A stretch of 64,000 bases of DNA from Hymenobacter tibetensis (GTDB taxonomy: Bacteria > Bacteroidota > Bacteroidia > Cytophagales > Hymenobacteraceae), in NCBI RefSeq assembly GCF_022827545.1, contig NZ_CP094669.1, positions 1,454,001-1,518,000 on the forward strand. Reading direction: 5' to 3'. Under the pieces are notes generated by a model that was not told where the DNA came from, ran no database searches, and worked only from the letters and a program-made list of their open reading frames with translations. A program made the position numbers and the translations under genes. Positions 57,910 to 64,000 of the stretch are shown in pieces. Each line of letters starts with the position of its first letter. Position 1 is the first letter of the stretch.

Positions 57910-59283
57910 CTAGTTGTTTTCCGCCTTTGCTTTGATCGGAGCCTCGGCAGGAGCGGCCTGCAAGCTAGGAGGGAAGCCGTTGAGCTGCCGCCAGATTTCG
58001 TACCATACCGGCACCGAGTCCAGAATCACCCAGCCGTATACCCCCGAACCCAGGCGCAACTGCGCCGGCCACTGATGGTCTTTCCCGTGTTGCAGGTCGG
58101 GCCGCACCAGCAAGCGGTACTTGCCGTTGGTGGTGCTCACCACATCAATCACCGTGACGGTGCCCCCAAAGGTGCCCACGGCCACGGAGGGCCAGCCCGA
58201 AAACTGCACCGCTGGCCAGCCGTCGAACTGCAAGCGTACGGGGCGGCCCCGCTGAATCAGGGGTACGTCCATGGCGCGTACATACATTTCAGCGGCCAAC
58301 ACCGGCGCATCGGGTTGCAGCGTTGCAATGGACTCGCCTTCCTTGATGGTTTCGCCGATACCCGCCTTGAGCGTACGAACCACGAAGCCCGACTGCGGTG
58401 CCCGCACCACGTACAGGCCGCGCCGGACCTCCACGTTGCTGATTTTGTTGCGCAGCGCCGATACTTCGCCCTCGGAGCTGGCCCGGCTTGATACCGCCGA
58501 ACTGCGGTCCGACAGGGTTTTCGCCAGATCTTGCTCGTATTTGGCCCGCAGGTTGGCCAACTCGATTTTCGCGTTAGCCAACGACTGCTTGGAGTTCAGC
58601 AGCTTGTTGCGCTGCGCCACCACTTTCGCCAGGTCCTCTTGTAGCTTCAGGCGCCGCGTTTCGATGTCGGTGAGCGAAAACAGGCCGTTCTTGTAGCCGT
58701 CTTCGTAGCGAGCCAGCCGGTTGAGGGCAATCTGGTAGAAGTTGTTGACGGCCACCAAATCGGCACTGTCGATGGATACCGTGTTGACGGCCTGGGTTAC
58801 GCGGTTGCGGGCGGCTTCCAGTTGCACGGTCAGGGTGAGGCGCAAGGCACTCATCTGTTGGTCGGTAGCCTGAATCTTGGCCACGTTGGCGTTTACGTTG
58901 CCGCGCTTAGCAGCTAGCTGCTCGCGCAGGCGTTCTGGCAAGTTGGGGTCAAAGTACTCGTCCTTGATTTCCGAGATGGTCAGCAAGGTGTCGCCTTTCT
59001 TCACCAGCTGCCCTTCGCGCACATTCCAGTGTTCGATACGGCCCGCAATGGCGTTCTGTACGGTCTGGGGCCGGTCTTGGGGGCTAAGAGTGGTCAAGGA
59101 GCCAGTGCCTTCAATGGTTTGGCGCCACGGCAGAAACAAGATGACAACGAAAACGGCCCCGATGACCATAAATATCCGGCCTAGCCGACGGCCGCCTTTG
59201 GGGTCAAGTAGCTCTGCCTGGGAGCGGTGTAGCTCCTCGTCCCACACAGTGCTGTCTACAGTTTGATTCGACAGGTTAAGCAT
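57910..59283 (-). CDS. HlyD-type membrane fusion protein
   Basis: A 457-residue adaptor with one inner-membrane helix (IFMVIGAVFVVILFLPW, residues about 37-53). Periplasmic region: first lipoyl half (QTVQNAIAGRIEHWNVREGQLVKKGDTLLTI), a very long coiled-coil hairpin (residues about 115-290, Gln/Ala/Arg-rich), second lipoyl half (LYVVRAPQSGFVVRTLKAGIGETIKEGESIATL) and a beta-barrel. Such hairpins contact the TolC protein, here encoded next. Its start overlaps the end of the ABC-domain gene by eight bases (59276-59283). It belongs to the HlyD family of type I secretion rather than RND adaptors. Confidence 0.92.
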   Translation of the reverse strand: MLNLSNQTVDSTVWDEELHRSQAELLDPKGGRRLGRIFMVIGAVFVVILFLPWRQTIEGTGSLTTLSPQDRPQTVQNAIAGRIEHWNVREGQLVKKGDTLLTISEIKDEYFDPNLPERLREQLAAKRGNVNANVAKIQATDQQMSALRLTLTVQLEAARNRVTQAVNTVSIDSADLVAVNNFYQIALNRLARYEDGYKNGLFSLTDIETRRLKLQEDLAKVVAQRNKLLNSKQSLANAKIELANLRAKYEQDLAKTLSDRSSAVSSRASSEGEVSALRNKISNVEVRRGLYVVRAPQSGFVVRTLKAGIGETIKEGESIATLQPDAPVLAAEMYVRAMDVPLIQRGRPVRLQFDGWPAVQFSGWPSVAVGTFGGTVTVIDVVSTTNGKYRLLVRPDLQHGKDHQWPAQLRLGSGVYGWVILDSVPVWYEIWRQLNGFPPSLQAAPAEAPIKAKAENN

Positions 59284-60289
59284 GAGTTACAGCAGCTTTT
59301 GCTTCGTCTAAGGGTAAATCCGTCACTACGGCTAGTTTTTCAACGCCCGTCAGCATGTCGAACACGGTGCTAATGCCCATCACCAGCTTCTCAATGGAGT
59401 TGCTGATTTGCACGATAAGCACCTCGGCCGCCACAAACTGCCCCAGCGTCATCTGCCTCGACACTACGAACAGCGTACCGGCCACAAGCAGCCCTCCGGT
59501 CAGCAAGGTGCGCAGCACCACCGACCAGCGGAAATACACCTTCAGGATCTTGAAGTGGTCGTTGCGGGCGTGCAGGTATTTGGCGGTTAGCTCGTCGGTC
59601 CGCTGTAAGGCGCGCTTCTGCTCCACCGGGTTGTCGCGAAACGCGGGTAGGGTTTCGGCTACCTCTTCTAGCCACGCCACCGTTTTGTATTTCTCGCTGG
59701 ATTCGCTTAGGCTGGTCCGGAGGGCGCGGCGGTAGTTCAGCGCGTAAATCAGCACCAAGATCAGCAGGGTAAGTAGTCCGAACCCAATGAAAATAGGGTG
59801 ATAGAACGACAGCACGATGATGCCGAACAAAATCTGAACGCCCGCAAACATCAAGTCAATCAATACTTTGCTGAGGCTTTTTTGTACCGTCAGGATGTCG
59901 AAAAAGCGGTTGACCAGCTCGGGCGGGTTTTCGCCATCAAACGCTTCGGGCTTGATGCGCGGCAGGCGGTACGCAAACTCAATAGCAGCTTTGGCGTACA
60001 GGCGTTGCTCGATGGCCTCTACCATGGTCATCTGGCCAATCAGCAGGAAACCAGCTAGGAGCACGCCCAGCACCACTACCCCAATCAGGATGTAAGTGGA
60101 ATTGAACACGGCGCCTGTGGAAAGCAGGTTGAACACTGCCTGCGTGCCCAGCGGTAAAGTCAAGCCAATCAGACCAATAGCTACGGCATAGAACAGGATG
60201 TAGCGAATGGAGCGGCGTTCTGGGTCGAGCATGCGCGTGAGGCGCTGCCAAGGAGTAGGCGGTGGAAGGGGTAAATTTTTTGAAGCCAT
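59276..60289 (-). CDS. ABC transporter membrane domain without ATPase domain
   Basis: A 337-residue protein that is the six-helix membrane domain of an exporter of the HlyB/PCAT/bacteriocin-export type: helices about 30-53, 63-87, 142-160, 163-185, 254-276 and 278-300, with a cytosolic segment (PRIKPEAFDGENPPELVNRFFDILTVQKSL) matching the coupling-helix region. It ends at TDLPLDEAKAAVTHA exactly where an ATPase domain normally begins. The next gene starts inside its last codons, so the truncation is not a recent frameshift. An ATPase may be supplied by another gene, or the protein may work without one. Upstream 510 bases hold no gene. Confidence 0.88.
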   Translation of the reverse strand: MASKNLPLPPPTPWQRLTRMLDPERRSIRYILFYAVAIGLIGLTLPLGTQAVFNLLSTGAVFNSTYILIGVVVLGVLLAGFLLIGQMTMVEAIEQRLYAKAAIEFAYRLPRIKPEAFDGENPPELVNRFFDILTVQKSLSKVLIDLMFAGVQILFGIIVLSFYHPIFIGFGLLTLLILVLIYALNYRRALRTSLSESSEKYKTVAWLEEVAETLPAFRDNPVEQKRALQRTDELTAKYLHARNDHFKILKVYFRWSVVLRTLLTGGLLVAGTLFVVSRQMTLGQFVAAEVLIVQISNSIEKLVMGISTVFDMLTGVEKLAVVTDLPLDEAKAAVTHA

Positions 60290-60800
60290 ATGTAAGGTGC
60301 GGGAGAGGCAAAAAACTGAAGCGCCGGACGCACAGCAAGCAAGTTGTGAAGGGTGGAAAAGCGCTTGCTCACACTATTCCTACCGCAATACAGCATGTCG
60401 ATTCGTCAGACAAAACTGTTACTAGTTAGCTTAACCGTACAGAATAGTACTAGAATGAATAAAATAGCAAAAAGGTTACAAGATTTTGCATTAAAAGCGC
60501 GTTAAACACAAATCAACGCCAATTTAATAGCACTAAACGGTGACTACTCTGCATCAGAACAGCAAGCAAAAGTAGCAAAATTGTGCGCCTTGCTTCCCAA
60601 TAAGCAGGACAGTAGTAGCTATACGCTTACCATCTCCTTTTGGATGGGGCCACTAGCCGCCGAGTTGAAGTAGCACCATAAGTAGGCTAGGCCGTGGAGC
60701 AGTATGAATGCCTGCGTTGGCAGAAACGCCCCACAGTTTGTGCCGCTACGCGCACCCCAGCCGTTAGGTACGTAACCCTTAGGCAGCGCACCTGCCAACC
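60290..60800. other. AT-rich region upstream of the secretion operon
   Basis: About 510 bases, AT-rich at 60415-60545. No gene, repeat or convincing TTTG/TAnnTTTG promoter seen, although it must hold the promoter of the ABC-HlyD-TolC operon; the gene to its left reads away from it in the same direction. No ATPase-domain remnant could be read here. Confidence 0.4.
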
Positions 60801-61817
60801 TTATTCCCAGTCCTGCCAGCGCATTAGCTCGCCTACGGCGGGAGTGTGCAGCTCGCCGCGCAACATGCCGCCGTGTGCCACCGTCTTAATTTCGCGAATT
60901 GGTTCGGAAGCGGGCTCGTCGGAGAGGTCGAAGGTACCGTAGTGCATGGGTACCATGTGGCCCGCCCGCAGCAGATTCACGGCTTTGGCAGCCTCATGGG
61001 GGTTGACGTGGCTAAGCTGCATCATGTAGGGCGGCTTGTAGGCCCCAATAGGCATTAACACGATATCCAGCGGCCCGAACTGCTTCTCGATTTGCTCGAA
61101 ATGGTCGGCCATGGAAGTATCGGCGGCGAAGTAGATAGTGCGGAAGTCGGGGGTACGAATCAGGAAGCTCCCCCACAGCACGCGGTTCAGGTCGTTGAGG
61201 CCGCGGCGGTGCCAGTGCGAAGCCGGCAGGTAAAACAGCTCGAATGGAGCCTGTGGCCCCAGGTCGTACTGCTGCCACCACCCAGCTTCTTGCACTTGTA
61301 TTCCGGCGACCATACTACGTAGCAGCGGCGCCATGCGCAAAGAAGTAAGCACCTGCATCGTCGGGTTTTGGCGCGCCAGCTGCTTGATGGATTCGGCGTC
61401 CAGATGGTCGCGGTGGCCGTGGCTGAGCAGCAGGTAGTTGATACCCGTTAGGTCCTCCACCCGGCAGGGGAGGGCATGGCGGTGGCGCAGGCCAAACGAA
61501 GAAAACAGCACTGGGTCGGTGAGCAGTGTAACCCCAGCTATGCGCAACACAAAGCAGGCATGGCCGAGCCACACCATTCCGTCGTCGGTGCTCTGCAGAA
61601 ACGCGGTGCAATCAACCACCTCCGGAACCCAGGTGTCGGCCTTCTTTTCTTCTTTCTGCGGGTTTTTGGTGGTTTGCCATTTCAGCACGGTACCGAAACT
61701 AGGCTCATACAGTTCCTCCCCGTTACAGAACTGCGCCCCTATCATCTTATTGCCCGGATAGTTGGGACGGATGGTTTTCAATGCTTCGTTGCGAATATAG
61801 ACGGGGCGAGGAGCCAT
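60801..61817 (-). CDS. MBL-fold metallo-hydrolase, NAPE-PLD-like
   Basis: A 338-residue cytoplasmic metallo-beta-lactamase-fold enzyme. GMVWLGHACFVLRIAGVTLLTDPVL opens the fold, LLLSHGHRDHLDAESIKQL carries the HxHxDH metal motif, YLPASHWHRRGLNDLNR and TIYFAADTSMADHFEQI supply further His/Asp ligands, and VPMHYGTFDLSDEP ends the site. The blocks match bacterial relatives of N-acyl-phosphatidylethanolamine phospholipase D. Its N-terminal 85 residues are specific to this branch. Lone gene. Confidence 0.88.
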   Translation of the reverse strand: MAPRPVYIRNEALKTIRPNYPGNKMIGAQFCNGEELYEPSFGTVLKWQTTKNPQKEEKKADTWVPEVVDCTAFLQSTDDGMVWLGHACFVLRIAGVTLLTDPVLFSSFGLRHRHALPCRVEDLTGINYLLLSHGHRDHLDAESIKQLARQNPTMQVLTSLRMAPLLRSMVAGIQVQEAGWWQQYDLGPQAPFELFYLPASHWHRRGLNDLNRVLWGSFLIRTPDFRTIYFAADTSMADHFEQIEKQFGPLDIVLMPIGAYKPPYMMQLSHVNPHEAAKAVNLLRAGHMVPMHYGTFDLSDEPASEPIREIKTVAHGGMLRGELHTPAVGELMRWQDWE

Positions 61818-61938
61818 GCGGGTAGGTGCTGGTATACAGGCAAAGAAACAACGAAGCCCCGGAAGAGTCCCGAGGCCGAAGTTGATTTAGTAAAGAGAAC
61901 TGTATTGAAAAGGCTAGTGGCTTGGAAAGCAAGGATAT

Positions 61939-62538
61939 CTACCAGATGCCGCCGCCAGTTAGTCCTGGCGAATACCCCGGATAAACGGCCGACTGCCCAT
62001 TGCTCATCCGGATGCCACCCGACACCGACAAGTTTTCGGTAATCATGTAGTCGGCGCGCAAGCTCATGCCCGAGCCCATATTGCCTCCAAAACCTGCGTA
62101 CGGATTCACTACCGGGCCGCCCGGCACCGCTCCCGACAAATCCTTCCAGGCAGTGCCCGTGAGGGCCAGTCGTGGCGACACCGCGTATTGCGCACCCACC
62201 TGCATCAGGTATTGATTGGAGCCACTCCAGGCGCGCGGCGCCCCATCCTCAGCCCGACGGTACGCCACGCCCGGTGTGAGGCGCATATATGTAAGTCCTG
62301 TAAACACGGTGAGCCGGTTGGTTAGCTTGTAAGCCGCTTCCGGGCTAACGTAGGATGCCGAGCCAAACCGCCCCGCCGACATAAAGCCTGCACTCATCCG
62401 GAAGCTTTGGCGCGGCCCCAGCACGCCGGGCAACGTTGGCGAAGTAGTAGCCAGGCCAGCAGTAGCCATGGGGCCGGTTTGGGCCACCGCACTGCCTGCT
62501 AACAGCAAACTCACAAGGAAAACGGAAAGACGAAGCAT
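61939..62538 (-). CDS. small exported protein, probable outer-membrane barrel
   Basis: A 199-residue exported protein. Start at 62536-62538 (an upstream TTG is less likely) gives a signal peptide MLRLSVFLVSLLLAGSAVAQ. The mature part alternates polar and hydrophobic residues (QSFRMSAGFMSAGRFGSASYVS, RLTVFTGLTYMRLTPGVAY, MSLRADYMITENLSVSGGIR), typical of outer-membrane strands. It ends GLTGGGIW, an aromatic C terminus expected of outer-membrane proteins. No named family. Confidence 0.72.
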   Translation of the reverse strand: MLRLSVFLVSLLLAGSAVAQTGPMATAGLATTSPTLPGVLGPRQSFRMSAGFMSAGRFGSASYVSPEAAYKLTNRLTVFTGLTYMRLTPGVAYRRAEDGAPRAWSGSNQYLMQVGAQYAVSPRLALTGTAWKDLSGAVPGGPVVNPYAGFGGNMGSGMSLRADYMITENLSVSGGIRMSNGQSAVYPGYSPGLTGGGIW

Positions 62539-62850
62539 ATACAAGCGGGAAAGTCAGCCGATAATAAGAACAGACACTCGACCAGCGAAAAAGGTGGCAT
62601 CAAGCGTAAGCAGACGTTGAAAACATACTACGCGTGAAGGGCAAGACAGGTGCCTGACTGCAACGTACGTATGCCTAAATATACGCTTGGGTTCGTTTAT
62701 AAGCAGACATTTTAACGCTAGTAGCCAGCAAACCTTGCCTCACGTCGCGCGGGCAACAGCAAATTCTTTGCTAGCTCAGCCCCTACAGCGCCGCTTCAGT
62801 CCTTATGCGTTATGATACTACTGCTAGTGAAGCAAGAGCGGCCAACGGTG
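62539..62850. other. gene-free region
   Basis: About 310 bases between two minus-strand genes. A weak hairpin (GCGGCCA at 62838-62844 with TGGCCGC at 62871-62877) reaches into the last codons of the next gene and may terminate it. Nothing else supported. Confidence 0.35.
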
Positions 62851-63546
62851 CTATGCAGCAGGCAAGCTGCTGGCCGCCAGAAAGGTTTCGGCCGCCTTGC
62901 GGTGCGTCCGGATTTCTTCCAAGGCGCTGGCATTGGCCGTTTCGTAGCTAGCCAGCGCCGACTGTGCTTTCTGGCGCTCTGTGCGTAGCTGCTGCTGCGT
63001 TTCCACTAGTTGCTGCTGCTTGAGTTGTAGCTGTTTGGCTAGGTCCGCAATTTCAAGAGCCAGTTGCTGTTCTTGCTCTGTTAGTTGCAACAGTAGGCTA
63101 GGGGCAGCACTCCGGATTTTGATTTCGCCTACTTTCTCGCGGTGTCGTTCCAGCACCTTGTTGCGGTCTGATTCCAGCACCGTTTCAAACGTAGCAGCTG
63201 AAGCAAGCAAGCTAGGCACGGTAGCGCCGTTGATAGCCGCAAAAGCGTTGAAAGCTGTCTGGTAGAGTAGCGGCCCCGACATGCCCGCCGCCGCCATGCT
63301 CTTCACCATCTTCATGTACGCTCCGAAGTCTTTGCCGTCGCCGGCCAGCAACCCGGCAATGTGGTCGAGGTGGCGCTGTTCGGGAGCAGTAGGAGCGGTA
63401 CTTGTTGGTTGTTGCGGGTGTTGTGCAACATCGGAAAAACCACGTGTTGACTGCGGCTGACTCGGGGCAGTTGGTGTTGCGGGAGTAGCATCGTCTTCCA
63501 CGAAAAAGTCTTTCGCGGCTTTAGCTAGGTTATCGAAGATGGCCAT
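62851..63546 (-). CDS. coiled-coil cytoplasmic protein of unknown function
   Basis: A 231-residue protein without signal peptide. The start at 63544-63546 gives MAIFDNLAKAAKDFFVEDD, then a Thr/Pro/Gln-rich linker (residues about 20-55), a helical middle (ERHLDHIAGLLAGDGKDFGAYMKMVKSMAAAGMSG-like) and a long coiled coil rich in Gln and Leu (residues about 150-220, LTEQEQQLALEIADLAKQLQ then LKQQQLVETQQQL). No named family recognised. It is oriented with the MFS gene upstream but 130 bases apart. A role in scaffold or stress response would be guesswork. Confidence 0.65.
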   Translation of the reverse strand: MAIFDNLAKAAKDFFVEDDATPATPTAPSQPQSTRGFSDVAQHPQQPTSTAPTAPEQRHLDHIAGLLAGDGKDFGAYMKMVKSMAAAGMSGPLLYQTAFNAFAAINGATVPSLLASAATFETVLESDRNKVLERHREKVGEIKIRSAAPSLLLQLTEQEQQLALEIADLAKQLQLKQQQLVETQQQLRTERQKAQSALASYETANASALEEIRTHRKAAETFLAASSLPAA

Positions 63547-63678
63547 ACTGGTACGTGAAGCAAGAAAGTGGGCTGGTTTCACGTACTGTATCGCCAATCC
63601 ACCAACTTCATTACAGCGGCCTCACCTATTTGGATGACAAGCATCGGCCTACTGCTGCAGGCGGGCTTCCCGTCTCAA

Positions 63679-64000
63679 CTATGTCGCTTTAGCAGCTGGT
63701 AAGGGCTTTCGCTTGCGGGCCAGCACGGCTACTAATGCCAGGCACAGCGCAAACCAAACCCACGGCAGCCGCAAATCCAGCACCGACAGCAGGCCGCATA
63801 TCAGCGTAGACCCGAAGCTTGCCAATCCCTGAAACGCCTGATTCAGCCCGAAAATCTCGCCTCGGTCTGCTTCCGTGGTGCGGCGGGCCAGCAGCCCTTC
63901 CAGCAACCCCTGAATCAAGGAAAGCGTGAGACAATCAAAGAACACGAGGACGAAAAGCGCCACTTTCGAGGTGCCTACCAAGCCGTAGCCGGCCAACACT
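63679..64000 (-). CDS. MFS transporter, C-terminal part cut by the window edge
   Basis: The readable 107 codons of a minus-strand gene that continues beyond 64000. They contain three to four membrane helices (VALFVLVFFDCLTLSLIQGL, FGSTLICGLLSVL, PWVWFALCLALVAVLA) with an intervening loop (LEGLLARRTTEADRGEIFGLNQAFQGLASFG). EGLLARRTTEADRGEIFGLNQAFQ is the typical helix 9-10 loop of MFS drug/tetracycline-type exporters (TetA-like). No start is visible and the protein cannot be completed. Confidence 0.75.
   Translation of the reverse strand, partial: VLAGYGLVGTSKVALFVLVFFDCLTLSLIQGLLEGLLARRTTEADRGEIFGLNQAFQGLASFGSTLICGLLSVLDLRLPWVWFALCLALVAVLARKRKPLPAAKAT

Noticed and set aside
57865-58491. Plus-strand frame of 208 codons opposite the HlyD-type gene
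   Set aside because: Antisense shadow; no signal or motif.
59276-59330. Frameshift that removed an ATPase domain from the ABC protein
   Set aside because: The downstream sequence is the HlyD-type gene in another frame from its first codon; no Walker motif can be read in any frame.
1-64000. CRISPR array, tRNA, rRNA, insertion sequence or prophage
   Set aside because: No regularly spaced repeats, no cloverleaf-like sequences in gaps, and no transposase, integrase or phage structural gene seen.

Overview
The window looks like a chromosomal segment of an aerobic, pigmented-type Bacteroidota, most likely Hymenobacter or a close member of the Hymenobacteraceae. The evidence is a type IX secretion C-terminal sorting domain (42526-43722), Bacteroidota-style promoters (TTTG about 20 bases before TAnnTTTG), a lack of clear Shine-Dalgarno sequences, many periplasmic and outer-membrane proteins of Bacteroidota families (DUF2911, M13 lipoprotein, TonB domains, SSS symporters with a tiny membrane-protein partner), and moderately high GC content. 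I see no rRNA, tRNA, CRISPR array, phage or insertion sequence. Assignments come from reading sequence and recalling families; no search was run.

Layout. 1-3.6 kb: FMN azoreductase with a strong palindromic operator, a secreted zinc phospholipase C-like protein, and a small conserved unknown. 3.6-9.6 kb: a complete RND tripartite efflux operon (adaptor, pump, TolC). 9.8-12.2 kb: ferritin-like DUF892 protein, a Cys-less alkyltransferase-like DNA repair protein, and a secreted protein split by an in-frame amber codon. 12.5-15.2 kb: a histidine kinase with a receiver-only response regulator, plus a multi-span membrane protein and small CPxxC protein. 15.3-17.1 kb: exonuclease VII subunits. 17.3-21.6 kb: envelope-glycan genes (GT2, LAB_N protein, ArnT-like GT39, sugar-nucleotide epimerase). 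22-34 kb: M13 peptidase, cyclophilin, Mn catalase, second PLC/S1-P1-like protein, a kinase-like unknown, PncC/CinA, an APC permease and an amidohydrolase. 34-39 kb: acyl-CoA-binding protein, CDGSH protein, GNAT, deoxynucleoside kinase, DUF2461, MOSC. 39.2-39.9 kb: an AT-rich gap with what looks like a decayed gene. 40-49.5 kb: subtilase, T9SS cargo protein, PIG-L deacetylase fusion, micro-protein plus SSS symporter, DUF2911. 49.6-56 kb: degenerate ExbD-like protein, YcxB-like protein, CDF metal transporter, ABC exporter, TonB-domain protein, second SSS symporter. 56.3-60.3 kb: a type I secretion-like operon whose ABC component has no ATPase domain. 60.8-64 kb: NAPE-PLD-like hydrolase, small outer-membrane protein, coiled-coil protein, and the end of an MFS transporter cut by the window edge.

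The most unusual items are the ATPase-less ABC/HlyD/TolC operon, the 31-base operator dyad before the azoreductase, three perfect hairpins of 33-35 bp at gene ends, the amber-split secreted protein, the receiver-only regulator, the kinase-like protein at 28584 and the decayed gene near 39.7 kb. Most intergenic gaps at gene 3' ends hold strong hairpins, so transcription termination is easy to map here.
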